From JANPJV01 sp031425695 (lineage in GTDB: Bacteria; Pseudomonadota; Gammaproteobacteria; Xanthomonadales; SZUA-5): 64,000 nt of DNA. The position numbers were made by a program, and so were the translations under genes. Below, in pieces: positions 27,657-40,427 of the stretch (the first letter of the stretch is position 1; the number at the start of each line of letters is the position of its first letter). The notes under the pieces are model-generated. The model was not told where the DNA came from. It saw nothing but the letters and a program-made list of their open reading frames with translations, and did no database searches. Location of the stretch: contig JANPJV010000300.1 in the NCBI GenBank assembly GCA_031425695.1, positions 1 to 64,000 of the forward strand, read 5' to 3'.

Positions 27657-29065
27657 ACACCCTAGTGCCGCATGGCAAGCCGGAGGGCGTGATCGCGCCA
27701 ATCAAGTCGGTCCAGATTGAGAACTTTCGAGGAGTTCGAGATCTGACCATCGATCTAGACGAGCACGTCACAGTGTTCTTCGGCATGAACGCGGCCGGCA
27801 AGACCACGTTACTCGACGCGCTTGCTATAGGCCTAGGGGCGGTTGTCGCGCGCGTACCTCGTGTTAAGGGCATCTCCTTTGACAAGCACGGAGACATCCG
27901 CGTCCCGTGGAAGGACCCAAAAAATCACGTCGACGGGAAGCGCGGTGCTGAGCAGCCGTACACACGTGTCACCTTGACAAGCGCAAGTGGTCTGTCCTGG
28001 GACGTGCACAAGCTGCGGTGGGCGGGCGACAAGGTCCCAGGTGCTTCGCTCGGCGTCAAGCGACTCCACGATGTCCTCGATCCCATCGTGAAGGAGGCGC
28101 TCGACGGCGGTGAGGAGACTGCAAGGACACAGAGCCCATTTCCTCTGGTTGCTGCCTACGGCACCGAGCGCTCGGTCGTGGCAGTTCCCCTCCGAAAGCG
28201 AGGCTTCAACGAAGAGTTCCAGCGACTCGGCGCACTCGATGGATCGCTGCGAACCAGCACCCGATTCAAGACAGTCTTCGAGTGGTTTGTCGTTGCCGAG
28301 GACGAGGAACGCCGCGAGCGCGAGCGCCAAAAGGACTTTGAGTTTCGCTACCCCGCGCTCGAATGGGTGCGCAGCGCCATCGAACGCGCGGGCCTGCGGT
28401 GCAAAAGGCCCCGTATCGAGACGAGGCCAAGCCTGCGCATGCTTGTCGACTTCGAGCACACCGATGGGTCGCTCGAAGCGCTCGATATAGCGCGTCTGTC
28501 GGATGGCTATCGGACACACTTCGCTCTCGTTGTAGACATCGCCCGGCGAATGGTGCAGCTCAACCCGAGCGACGACCTCACGGCGAGGGACCGCGGGACA
28601 AACAGCGAAGCCATCATCCTCATCGACGAGATCGACCTCCACCTGGATCCGACGTGGCAGGCCAGTGTGGTCAAAGGGCTACGCGACACGTTCCCGCGCG
28701 CACAGTTTATCTTGACCACGCATTCCGAGCAGGTCATCGGCTCCGTGCCCGCCTCGTCGGTGCGAAAGCTCGTGCCCGGCGATGGCGAGGTGCTCGTGGA
28801 AAACGTCCCCTTTGCCGAGGGCGCGACCAGCGAGCGCATCCTCATCGATCTGATGGGCGCGAAGGAGCGCGTCGCAGGTCCCAACACCGAGAAGCTGACT
28901 GCGTATATGGACCTGGTAAATCGGGGCGAAGTCGATAGTGTGGGCGCAAGAGCCCTACGGGCTGAACTCGAGGAACTGCTTCCGGGCGACGAGCGGCTGC
29001 ATCAGGCTGACCTTGAAATTCAGAAGCGTGCCCTGCTGCGGCGGATCAAGGAAGGCGCTTTGTGA
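27653..29065 (+). CDS. ptuA: Septu-like ATPase PtuA, nested in the BREX operon
   Basis: 470-residue SMC/ABC-like AAA ATPase (AAA_15/AAA_21 type). It opens with VQIENFRGVRDLTI and Walker A FGMNAAGKTTLLDA near residue 43. An ABC-signature-like block ARLSDGYRTHFALV lies near 280, Walker B AIILIDEIDLHLDP near 321, and the switch histidine in FILTTHSEQVIG near 353. ATPases of this kind paired with an HNH protein define Septu; the same pair acts as effector in some retrons. The ATG overlaps the pglX stop, and its own stop overlaps the ptuB GTG. It is likely co-translated with the BREX genes. Confidence 0.82.
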   Translation: MNTLVPHGKPEGVIAPIKSVQIENFRGVRDLTIDLDEHVTVFFGMNAAGKTTLLDALAIGLGAVVARVPRVKGISFDKHGDIRVPWKDPKNHVDGKRGAEQPYTRVTLTSASGLSWDVHKLRWAGDKVPGASLGVKRLHDVLDPIVKEALDGGEETARTQSPFPLVAAYGTERSVVAVPLRKRGFNEEFQRLGALDGSLRTSTRFKTVFEWFVVAEDEERRERERQKDFEFRYPALEWVRSAIERAGLRCKRPRIETRPSLRMLVDFEHTDGSLEALDIARLSDGYRTHFALVVDIARRMVQLNPSDDLTARDRGTNSEAIILIDEIDLHLDPTWQASVVKGLRDTFPRAQFILTTHSEQVIGSVPASSVRKLVPGDGEVLVENVPFAEGATSERILIDLMGAKERVAGPNTEKLTAYMDLVNRGEVDSVGARALRAELEELLPGDERLHQADLEIQKRALLRRIKEGAL

Positions 29066-29877
29066 AGCGCGTCCGCTCGCTGACCGCCGAGCCGCTGCCG
29101 CTCGCGAACTACCGAGCCAATAACCCCGGCGAAGAGAAGCGCCCGGCCACAGAGGCGAAATCGGTCTGGAGTGGCTTCAAGTCCGATCAGGCGGCATACC
29201 GGCAGGTGCTCGACGACCTCGTAAGGACGCAACAAGGGTTGTGTCTCTACTGCGAACAGCTGCTCGTCGATCAGTGCGGGGGACCGATCTTCGGCGACTA
29301 CCAGATCGAACACGTCTTGGCGAAATCGGGGGCAACGGGCCGCGCTCTCGACTGGGCCAATCTCGTACTCGCCTGCACCGGTGGCACGTACCCGCACCAT
29401 CAGGACGCGTTGCGCTTCATGCCGGGTCCGAACCAATCGTGCGGCCAGACCAAGGACGATGCGGATCTGCCACCGGGGACTGATCCGCGGAGCATTCCGC
29501 TAGCCGGTTCGATTGTCGACGTCGACATGGTAGGGAAACTCGAAGCTAACGCCGCCAACTGCACAGCCTCTGGCGTCTCGGTGCGAGACGTAGCGCGAGT
29601 GATCGCATTGCTGAACCTCAATTGCGAGCGGCTCCGGAAGGCGCGGCAAAATCAGCGCGACAACATCAACTCATGGTTTGTGCCCCTGCTTACCGAATTG
29701 CTTGCTGCGACACATCTCAACGCTGCGGAACGCCAACAGATGCTGGATCTTTGGATCGCTGGGCGGCTCCGGCCAAATCCGCAGGGAAATTTGCGGGCCT
29801 TCTGGAGTACGGAACGGCTAGCGATCGGAGAAGCCGCCGAGATGTGGATTTCGAACAACCAAGGACTGTTCCAATGA
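29062..29877 (+). CDS. ptuB: Septu-like HNH endonuclease PtuB, nested in the BREX operon
   Basis: 271 residues from GTG 29062, which overlaps the ptuA stop as GTGA. An HNH core of the TIGR02646 type is visible: GLCLYCEQ (CxxC) near residue 60, GDYQIEHVLAKS (Glu-His) near 82, and LDWANLVLACTGG (Asn) near 97. This is the expected cutting subunit for PtuA, which presumably releases or activates it on sensing phage. The C-terminal half is helical. The stop overlaps the pglY ATG as ATGA, so the pair is spliced into the BREX operon without any gap. Confidence 0.82.
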   Translation: MKRVRSLTAEPLPLANYRANNPGEEKRPATEAKSVWSGFKSDQAAYRQVLDDLVRTQQGLCLYCEQLLVDQCGGPIFGDYQIEHVLAKSGATGRALDWANLVLACTGGTYPHHQDALRFMPGPNQSCGQTKDDADLPPGTDPRSIPLAGSIVDVDMVGKLEANAANCTASGVSVRDVARVIALLNLNCERLRKARQNQRDNINSWFVPLLTELLAATHLNAAERQQMLDLWIAGRLRPNPQGNLRAFWSTERLAIGEAAEMWISNNQGLFQ

Positions 29878-32800
29878 CCACGATCACCGAGGCCTTCGAG
29901 CTACCGCGCCCCGAAGAGATCCGGGCGATGGGTTTCGTGGTCAAGCTGCGCGAGCTCGACGCCAACTCCGACGATGTCGCGCAGCTCGCACGTGACTACG
30001 TCGTCACGCCAGCCATCGAGAAGGAACTGCCGCGCATCCTTGACGATATGAAGCAGGTCTTCGATCGTGGCGAGGAGTACGGTCGCTTCATTCATGGCAG
30101 CTTCGGCAGCGGCAAGTCGCACTTCATGACGATGCTTTCGCTGCTGGTTGAGGGCGTTCCAGCCGCGTGGAAGAAGTTCCAGCCGGTACTCAATGCGCAC
30201 CGCGATGCGAAGGCGAGCAAGGGCGCTGAGGCGGTCGACCATGAGGCATGGCTGGCGAGCGCGGGCTTGCTGGTTGTGCGTATCCACATGCTCTCCGTGC
30301 GCGGCAGGAGCACCGGGTTCGACCGCGCCGTTTATGAGGGCTTCAATGCTGCGCTCAAGCGGCGCGGCAAGCAGCCCTTCGAGTTCCTAAACGTCGATGC
30401 GATCTTCGAGGAGGTCCGCCGCGAGGCAAAGGAATACGGCGACATCGTCTGGAAGCGTCTCGAGGCGGAGAGCATCGTCGGCGGGCGCGAGGATTTCGAA
30501 GCCATCGCTTCGGGTTCGATCCAGGCAAAGGAGCGATTCGCGCGAATTTGGCTGAAGTACAAGGGTCGGGACGCTGCGGACGCAGGCGTTGATCCACGCT
30601 GGAGCGAGGGGCTCCGGCGCTTGGCCGAGCATGCCAAGGCGCAGGGCTTCGGCGGCATCGTGCTGATGATCGACGAGTTCCTCCTATGGCTAGCCGAGAA
30701 GAGCGGCCAGGAGTTCGTCGCGGAGATCAACAACCTCAATGTCATCGTCGATCACAACACCGGGCACCGCCCCGCGCCGATCTTTGTCTTCGTTGCGCGC
30801 CAACGAAACCTCCAGGAATTCTTCCCAGACCTCGTGGACGAGTCGAAGATCCACGAACATCTCGACCATCATGCCAAGCGTTTCGAGGTCACCAAGCTGC
30901 AGGACGTCGAACTGCGCCACATCGTGCGGGGCCGGGTGCTTCGCCCGAAGAATGCAGATGCCGTTCGCGCAGCAGTGAACTCGCTTGCCGAGCGTCACCA
31001 GAAGGTGCTGCCGGCGCTCCTTGCCGGTGGTGACATCGACTACCTTCGGGACGTCTACCCGTTCCACCCCGCGCTCATCGAAATGCTGGTCGACGTGACG
31101 TCGCTCATGCAGCGCGAGCGCTCGGCGCTGCGCCTGCTGTACGAACTGCTTGTGATCCACTACCCGACGCTTCCGCTGGGCGAGTTCCTGCCTGTGGGAT
31201 CTGCGTTTTCGGCGATTTTCCCCGAATCAGGCGTCGAAGCGAGCAAGAAGGTGGAGCTCATGCAGGACATCCACCACCAGTACTACTCGCGACTCGCACC
31301 GGCGATGGCCCAGCTGGCAAAGGCTGCGACCGGTGAACCGGGGGGCGAATTTCCCAACGAACGGCGGCGCGCGCTTGATCAGCTCGTCAAGACAGTGCTC
31401 CTCGCGGAGGTCTCTCCGCGGCTCAAGCAGGGCGGCCTCACCGTCGAGCGCCTGGTGCAGCTCAATGCAGTCGACGTCGAGGGTGAGACGTTCCGGGGCC
31501 AGGTACGCGTCGCGGAAACCGACCTACTCGCGCTATCGCAGCGTGTGCCGGATCTTCAGGTGGCGGGTCAGGGCAAGACGGCGCTCGTGCGCTACGTGCT
31601 AGGGCGTGTCAGTCTCGGTGAGGTCCTCGCGCGCGCGCGTTCGAAGGTCGACAATCCTGCCCAGCGGTTCAAAGTGTTTTGGTGCGCGCTGCGCGCTGCC
31701 CTCGGCGTCGCGGGCTCAAAGGGCTTCGACGAGGGCGGAGCGAACGAGGGCGACTGGGACCTCGGCTGGCGTCGAACCAAGCGCCGCGGACGCCTCAAGC
31801 TGGGCAACGTGCGTGAGATGTCGTATGACGACTTCGCACCGCCGGACGGCACCTTCAAGATCCTCGTCGACTACCCGTGGGACGAGCCCGGGCACACCGT
31901 CGATGAGGACCGCATGCGCGCCACCAACGTACGTAAGAAGCAAGGGCTGGTTCACACGGTTTGTTGGCTGCCTCGCCATATGAGCCCGACTGAGCTTGGC
32001 GTGCTGACAGAGCTTGCCGCAGTGCGTTATTTGCTCTCGGACGCAGGACAGGAAGACCTGCTGGAGACGCTGGGGCCGCAAGAGAAAAGCAAGGTTCTTG
32101 ACCAAGCGGGGATACGCCAGAAGTCATACGAAGTGCAACTCGATGACCTGCTCAAGGTGGTCTACGTTCAACACGGCGAGTTCTTCGCTCTGATCTCAGA
32201 CGTCGACTCGAGTCGCCCGCGCGAGACGCTCGCAGAGAACCTAGAGCACGTCGCGGCCCTACTCATGGACCGCCGTTATCCGCAGCACCCGACCTTCCTC
32301 GCCGAGCCGAAAAAGCAGGATCTCGAAGCACTGCTCGGCTGGATGGTCGCCGCTGGCGAGGGCACTGTGTCGGTGGCCTACGATGAAAACGTCGCCAAGG
32401 TGCTGAAGACACTTGGTCAGCCGCTCGAGCTCGTGAACCTTGGGCAGACCAAGGCCTCGTTGCGTCTCGACTCCCGCTATATCAAAGACGTCCTCCAGCG
32501 CGTAGACCAGGATTCAGTGGCCTGGGTGCCGATCGCTGACCACCTTCGCGAAACTTACGGGTTCCAGCCACTGCTCATCGATCTCTTCCTGTGCTTCCTA
32601 TGCCAGCGCGACCACCGCGCCTTGCTTGACGTCGATGGCGATACAGTCGACGTGCGCATCGGCATGCCGCCGTCGACGCGCATCCGACTACAGCGTGGCA
32701 AGTTGGTGAGCGCCGCCGACTGGCACCGTCTGCGTGATCTCGGCAACCAGCTGTTCGAGGTGCCGCGTCCGGCCGCTCATCGCTCGCTGCAGGGACAGGA

Positions 32801-33497
32801 CCACTTCACCGCGGCGCTCCGTATGAAGGGACAGGCGAAACGTACTGTGCTGCAGGGGCTCCATGCACGCCTCGTCCATCTCAGCGTGGACCAAGGTGAC
32901 CGGCTGGGCGAACTGGCAACTGCCAATACGCGTCTCGGCCCACTCGCGCAGGCCACGACCGACACGCACAAGGTGCTTACAGAGCTGCTTGCCGCATGGC
33001 CTGACGATCCATCCGAGGCGCTGCGTGCCCTCGTGCAGCAGGTGGAGAGCATCCGCGATGCACTCGGCGAACTAAACGAACATGCGCGTGCGAATCTCAA
33101 GGCGGGTGTCAGTCACTCTGCCGTCGGCACCGAGGTGAGCGGCCATCTGAGCGCGCTCGACAGCCGCCTTGCAGCGGCTCAGTCCGAACAGCCGCTGACG
33201 AAGGACTGGGTCATCAGCTGGAACAAGAAGGCGCAAGAGCTGACCAAACGGCTTATCGAACAACCACCGGCGCCGGGGCCGCAGCCGCCGGTCGACGGTG
33301 GTAGCCCGAAGCCTCCCGTGGCTGTGCCACCCCCAGCCGCGCGCTCGGTCCTTGTGACGGCGCGCGTCAATCCAACTGATGCCGACGCCATCTCATCGTT
33401 CCTCGCTGCAGTCCGCAAGGCGCTGACCGAGCAGGGAACAAAGCCGATCAACATCGCGCTCGTGCGCACTGAGCCGGATGAGGGACGCACGGAGTGA
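29874..33497 (+). CDS. pglY: BREX-2 ATPase PglY (BrxC-like)
   Basis: 1207 residues from the ATG overlapping the ptuB stop; the open frame extends upstream but is not expected to be used. Walker A IHGSFGSGKSHFMTML lies near residue 75 and Walker B IVLMIDEFLLWL near 262. A Pro-rich linker (residues about 1125-1150) precedes a short C-terminal domain (VLVTARVNPTDADAISSFL). PglY is the large AAA+ ATPase of type 2 BREX, equivalent to BrxC, and is needed for phage exclusion. It overlaps pglZ by four bases (GTGA). Confidence 0.9.
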   Translation: MTTITEAFELPRPEEIRAMGFVVKLRELDANSDDVAQLARDYVVTPAIEKELPRILDDMKQVFDRGEEYGRFIHGSFGSGKSHFMTMLSLLVEGVPAAWKKFQPVLNAHRDAKASKGAEAVDHEAWLASAGLLVVRIHMLSVRGRSTGFDRAVYEGFNAALKRRGKQPFEFLNVDAIFEEVRREAKEYGDIVWKRLEAESIVGGREDFEAIASGSIQAKERFARIWLKYKGRDAADAGVDPRWSEGLRRLAEHAKAQGFGGIVLMIDEFLLWLAEKSGQEFVAEINNLNVIVDHNTGHRPAPIFVFVARQRNLQEFFPDLVDESKIHEHLDHHAKRFEVTKLQDVELRHIVRGRVLRPKNADAVRAAVNSLAERHQKVLPALLAGGDIDYLRDVYPFHPALIEMLVDVTSLMQRERSALRLLYELLVIHYPTLPLGEFLPVGSAFSAIFPESGVEASKKVELMQDIHHQYYSRLAPAMAQLAKAATGEPGGEFPNERRRALDQLVKTVLLAEVSPRLKQGGLTVERLVQLNAVDVEGETFRGQVRVAETDLLALSQRVPDLQVAGQGKTALVRYVLGRVSLGEVLARARSKVDNPAQRFKVFWCALRAALGVAGSKGFDEGGANEGDWDLGWRRTKRRGRLKLGNVREMSYDDFAPPDGTFKILVDYPWDEPGHTVDEDRMRATNVRKKQGLVHTVCWLPRHMSPTELGVLTELAAVRYLLSDAGQEDLLETLGPQEKSKVLDQAGIRQKSYEVQLDDLLKVVYVQHGEFFALISDVDSSRPRETLAENLEHVAALLMDRRYPQHPTFLAEPKKQDLEALLGWMVAAGEGTVSVAYDENVAKVLKTLGQPLELVNLGQTKASLRLDSRYIKDVLQRVDQDSVAWVPIADHLRETYGFQPLLIDLFLCFLCQRDHRALLDVDGDTVDVRIGMPPSTRIRLQRGKLVSAADWHRLRDLGNQLFEVPRPAAHRSLQGQDHFTAALRMKGQAKRTVLQGLHARLVHLSVDQGDRLGELATANTRLGPLAQATTDTHKVLTELLAAWPDDPSEALRALVQQVESIRDALGELNEHARANLKAGVSHSAVGTEVSGHLSALDSRLAAAQSEQPLTKDWVISWNKKAQELTKRLIEQPPAPGPQPPVDGGSPKPPVAVPPPAARSVLVTARVNPTDADAISSFLAAVRKALTEQGTKPINIALVRTEPDEGRTE

Positions 33498-36076
33498 GTG
33501 CAGCCCAACTCCTTCTTCGTCGACTACTTGATCAAGCCGGCGGTGCCAGCGAGACAGGCTATGTGCTCGTGATCGACGGCGAAGGCCTCGAGAACCTGCC
33601 GGACCAGATGCCGACCCCAAAGGGCGCCTACGGCGTGCACCGCGTCGCGTCCGAGCTCGGTCTTCGGCATTTGCTGTGGAAAGCGAAGGGTGCGCCGCTG
33701 ATCGCAGTCATGCCTGAGGATGTGGCTCGGCGAGTCCAGAACGCACCCGACATCCTTCGGCGCGCGAAAAACCAACGCGTCCATGCCCTTTCGGTGAACG
33801 ACGTGCTGGAGGTCGTACTCGGAGTGCGCGTTGTGGGCGCCGACGCGCCCCATATGCAGCAGCTTGCGCTGGAGCATGTCGACAAGCTTGGCATCGCGAT
33901 GAGCCACCGTACACTGCCTACCGTTGTCGACCGACGGCTGCTGACGGAGCTGCTCGTCGATGTGAGCGTGGGTGAGCACGTTCGAACGCGCAGCCCGGCA
34001 CAGCTCCTCGCCACGTGGGTACAAGAGCCGCCGCGCTGGCCGGCAAATATCAGCCAACTCGTGCGCGACGCGATGCCGACTCTGCACGGCGACGAAGGGC
34101 GCCTGCTCGCGTGGGCGCTAGCTGAGCCTGACACGCGTTTGCGCGACCTCGTCGTCTACGGCGCGGTGCTCACCGTAGAAGCCCACGAGTTGCCGAAACC
34201 TGCGTGGGGTCCGCTGTGGAAAGCCGCAACCGAAACTCCCATCGAGATGGATCGGCGCATCCTCCGGCGCACCGTCGCACGCCTCGCCGAGGAAGCGCTG
34301 GCGCTGTTGGGCGACGCGGGCGGCCAATTACTCGCGGGCGCCGACCGTGTGGGGCGCGAGAGCCTCACGCCGACGCAACTGCAGACGAGTCGTGTGCTGC
34401 CGCTCGCGTTTTCCGACCGCTGCCACGCCCTTGCGCAGCAGGCAGCGGCCGGCAAGGCGATCAGCGCAGCTGACACAACCTGGCTCGCGGGCCACCGCGC
34501 CGCGCAGATGAACCTTGGCGACCTCGCAGTGCTCGAGGCGATGGCGCGCATCTCGCGCTACCTCGACCAGCCGTTCAGCCCTAAAGCCGACTTGCTAGAG
34601 CAGGTGCGCTGTTATCAACGGAGCGGCGCATTCGTCGACCTTGCGACGATGCAACTTCGCCGTGCGCTTGCGAGTAGCGTCCACTACCACGTCGAGGCCA
34701 ATAAGCTCCTTGCGGCGTGTCGCGAGCGCCGTAATCGCGAGAACCGGCAATTTGCGGAGACAATGGCGAGCGGCTACGAGGCCGCGCTGCACCGCGAGGG
34801 ACTCACGCCTCTGCATCGATTGTGGAAGCGCACCGTCGCTCCACTCTGGCAGTCCGAGCCTGACGCGCGCCTCTTCCTTGTCGTCCTCGATGGCTGCAGC
34901 TACCCGGTGTTCCTCGAACTGCTGTATTCGCTCGCGCAGGACAGCAGCTTCCCGCTTGGAATCAGGCCAGACGCGAACGGCCACGTGCATGGGTTCCCAG
35001 CACTCTCACCGCTGCCGACCGTCACCAGTCACGCGCGTGGCGCGATCTTTCTCGGCGAGCTGCCGAAAGATCCACTGGTCGCTGAGACCGTGTTTCGCGA
35101 CATGGACGAAGCGAAGACCGATAAGGCCCGCTTCAATCAAAACGCCGCGCTTGGAGGCAAATCGCGGCGGCTTTTCCTAAAGGGAGATCTGAACGACGGC
35201 GGCCAGGCGTTGCTATCCGCGTTGAGCGACGACGGCCTTTCGGTTGTCGGTGTCGTGTTCAACGCGGTCGACGACCAGATCGGCTCTTCGAACACGGGCG
35301 CGACGGTAAAGATTTCGCCTGAGGACATCAACGCATTCAAGCCCGCGCTGCGCGTCGCGCTGAAGGCCGGGCGGCGAGTGCTGATCACGGCCGACCACGG
35401 TCATAGCCCCTACATCGACAAATCTCTTCGCGCCGGAAGCGGCAAGACACCGAGGTACACCGCGCTCGGCAAGCACGATGTCGCGCCTGAGGGCTTCATC
35501 GAGATCGATCTCGCCGGACTCGGTGGACCGCCCGAACGGCGCGCATTCGCTTGGCAGTCCGGCGTGTATCTCGGCGGCCCGCAGGTGGGCTTCCACGGCG
35601 GCGTCGCACTGGAGGAGGTCGTCGTACCGCTTGCGTGGATAGAGCGCGATGGCCTGCACGCCGACGAGCCCTCATGGTGGCACGGGCGCGGCACGCTCGC
35701 TGATTTCGCCACCGAGGTTAAGCCGGTGCTTCCGCCCATCGTCACGCCGCTGCCGTCGGACCGGGCGCCAACGAAGCCGAAGGCGCAGCTGTCACTGTTC
35801 GAGCCCGCCGACAGAGCTTCGTCGCTGCCGCTTCCGGACACACTGATCGACCGTCTCAGCATGGATGAACGCAGCATCCTGGTCCTGCTTCGCGATACCG
35901 GGTCAGCGCGCGCCAGCGAACTTGCGCAACGCCTGAACAAGAACCCCGGCCGCTTGAATGGGCTCATGCGCGCTTTGCGCCGAACCCTCCACGCCGAGGG
36001 GTACGTCCTCTTCACCGATGAAGTTCTTCCCAGTGGGGAAACCATGTACCGCTATCAATCGAAGGACGGACGCTGA
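33494..36076 (+). CDS. pglZ: BREX-2 alkaline-phosphatase-like PglZ
   Basis: 860 residues from GTG 33494. The C-terminal half holds the alkaline-phosphatase-superfamily fold: FLVVLDGCSYPVFLELL near residue 461 supplies the first metal-binding Asp, and VLITADHGHSPYI near 632 the distal Asp-His pair. The last 80 residues resemble a winged helix (ASELAQRLNKNPGRLNGLMRALRRTL). PglZ is the signature protein of all BREX types. Its stop and the brxD start share one base (TGATG). Confidence 0.92.
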   Translation: MSAAQLLLRRLLDQAGGASETGYVLVIDGEGLENLPDQMPTPKGAYGVHRVASELGLRHLLWKAKGAPLIAVMPEDVARRVQNAPDILRRAKNQRVHALSVNDVLEVVLGVRVVGADAPHMQQLALEHVDKLGIAMSHRTLPTVVDRRLLTELLVDVSVGEHVRTRSPAQLLATWVQEPPRWPANISQLVRDAMPTLHGDEGRLLAWALAEPDTRLRDLVVYGAVLTVEAHELPKPAWGPLWKAATETPIEMDRRILRRTVARLAEEALALLGDAGGQLLAGADRVGRESLTPTQLQTSRVLPLAFSDRCHALAQQAAAGKAISAADTTWLAGHRAAQMNLGDLAVLEAMARISRYLDQPFSPKADLLEQVRCYQRSGAFVDLATMQLRRALASSVHYHVEANKLLAACRERRNRENRQFAETMASGYEAALHREGLTPLHRLWKRTVAPLWQSEPDARLFLVVLDGCSYPVFLELLYSLAQDSSFPLGIRPDANGHVHGFPALSPLPTVTSHARGAIFLGELPKDPLVAETVFRDMDEAKTDKARFNQNAALGGKSRRLFLKGDLNDGGQALLSALSDDGLSVVGVVFNAVDDQIGSSNTGATVKISPEDINAFKPALRVALKAGRRVLITADHGHSPYIDKSLRAGSGKTPRYTALGKHDVAPEGFIEIDLAGLGGPPERRAFAWQSGVYLGGPQVGFHGGVALEEVVVPLAWIERDGLHADEPSWWHGRGTLADFATEVKPVLPPIVTPLPSDRAPTKPKAQLSLFEPADRASSLPLPDTLIDRLSMDERSILVLLRDTGSARASELAQRLNKNPGRLNGLMRALRRTLHAEGYVLFTDEVLPSGETMYRYQSKDGR

Positions 36077-37449
36077 TGGCTGTCGCCCCTGAATCTGCGG
36101 CGATCGTAAATGCGCTCCGCAGCGGCGTCGTGCCAAACGTGGGCCTCGACCAGTTCGCGACCGGGCTAGACGCGCTCGTCAACGCGGTGAACGAGGACCT
36201 CGACTTTGTCGCTGGTGGCAAAGGGCTTTCGAAATGGATTCGAGGCGAGTACGGCACCGGAAAGACCTTCGCCGCGCGCTATCTCTGTGCAAAGGCCCGC
36301 GAGCGGAAGTTCGCGTCCTCGGAAGTGCAGATCTCTATCAACGACACGCCGCTCCATCACCTGGAGACGGTCTACCGGCGGCTCATCGAGAGGCTCGAGA
36401 CCTCAGCCGATGGGCCAAATGCGTTCCAGGCCATCGTCGAGGGCTGGCTCTACCAGGTTGGCGACGAGGTCACGCGGCTGCGCGGGATCTCCGAGGACGA
36501 TCCCGCCTTCGCCGACGCCACCGAGCAGCGCTTGGAGGACAAGCTCGCGGACCTCTCAAAGCGCAACCCGGCGTTTGCTCAGGTGCTTCGGGCGTACCAC
36601 CGCGCCACCCACGAAGGCGACTTCGCCACCGCGCAGGGTCTGCTCGCGTGGCTCGCCGGACAGCCGCACACCGATCGCTCGGTGTTGAAGTCGGCAGGCA
36701 CCAAGGGCAAGGTGGATGGGCAAGCGTCGCTCACCTTTCTCGCGGGGTTGCTGCAACTGCTCCGGCAGTCGGGGTACGCCGGGCTCGTTGTCGTTCTCGA
36801 CGAGGTCGAGACAGTGCAGCGCATGATCGCGCAGACGCGCGAAAAATCGCTCAATGCGCTTCGGCAGTTCATGGACATGCTGGCTAAGGAGGAGCTACCT
36901 GGGCTCTATCTGGTTATTACGGGAACACGCGACTTCTTTGAGGGGTACAAGGGACTGAAAGCGCTCGCGCCGTTGTACCAGCGAGTGCATGTGAACTTCA
37001 GTGAGGACGCTCGGTTCGACAATTTGAAGTCGCCACAGGTTCGGTTGATGCCGTTCAACGACGAGCGGCTGCGAATCGTCGGCACGCGCATACGGGACCT
37101 TTACCCGGCGAAAAATCCCGAGCGCCTCGCCGCGCGCGTGGACGACGCGTTTGTCCACGGGCTCGTCTCGCGAGTTACCGCCGGCTTCGGTGGCAAGGTG
37201 GCGCTCGCTCCGCGAATCTTTCTTCGCGAGCTGATCGACATCATGGATCGAGTCGATATCCACGAAACCTACGACCCAAAGACCCACTACAGTCTTGAGC
37301 TCGACGACGGCAAGCTCACACCCGAGGAGCTGGCTGCCAAGCATGGCCGGCCCGTCGAAGAGCGCGCCGAGGAGGCGACCGAGGAGCCCGGCAGAACCGA
37401 AGCCTTGGAGCCGACGCCGGGTCCGGGGCCGAGGCGGCTGGACGGGTAG
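36076..37449 (+). CDS. brxD: BREX ATP-binding protein BrxD
   Basis: 457 residues. Walker A IRGEYGTGKTFAARYL lies near residue 57 and Walker B GLVVVLDEVETVQRM near 236, with a sensor-like YLVITGTRDFFEGYKGL block near 277. The C-terminal 50 residues are acidic and Pro/Glu-rich, probably disordered. BrxD accompanies PglW/X/Y/Z and BrxHI in type 2 BREX and is also found in type 6. The gene begins at the pglZ stop and ends beside the brxHI start. Confidence 0.9.
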   Translation: MAVAPESAAIVNALRSGVVPNVGLDQFATGLDALVNAVNEDLDFVAGGKGLSKWIRGEYGTGKTFAARYLCAKARERKFASSEVQISINDTPLHHLETVYRRLIERLETSADGPNAFQAIVEGWLYQVGDEVTRLRGISEDDPAFADATEQRLEDKLADLSKRNPAFAQVLRAYHRATHEGDFATAQGLLAWLAGQPHTDRSVLKSAGTKGKVDGQASLTFLAGLLQLLRQSGYAGLVVVLDEVETVQRMIAQTREKSLNALRQFMDMLAKEELPGLYLVITGTRDFFEGYKGLKALAPLYQRVHVNFSEDARFDNLKSPQVRLMPFNDERLRIVGTRIRDLYPAKNPERLAARVDDAFVHGLVSRVTAGFGGKVALAPRIFLRELIDIMDRVDIHETYDPKTHYSLELDDGKLTPEELAAKHGRPVEERAEEATEEPGRTEALEPTPGPGPRRLDG

Positions 37450-37451
37450 TG

Positions 37452-40180
<2,729 letters not shown>

Positions 40181-40190
<10 letters not shown>

Positions 40191-40369
40191 TTTCGTTTGA
40201 CGACGACGGAGGACTGCTGGCGTCGGCTCGTGCTGCTTTCGGCCTGCTGGACCAGCTCGGGCTTCGCGAGGAAGCAACGATCCCGCTCGATATCCGACAC
40301 CAGCCGCATCTTGCTGCTCACCGTGAGCGTATGGCGGTACATAAACGCGCAAGCGGGTTTCGATCCTGA
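40181..40369 (+). CDS. Doubtful 62-residue ORF after brxHI
   Basis: It starts at an ATG inside the last codons of brxHI in another frame (MHLISFDDDGGLLASARAAF). The composition is plausible for a protein, but no domain is recognisable, and no further support is available. It could be chance coding or a small accessory BREX gene. Confidence 0.25.
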
Positions 40370-40427
40370 CGAACCCAGATAGCCTTAATCCGTCCGAACT
40401 TTTGGCACGGCCCAAAGAGGGGCAAAC

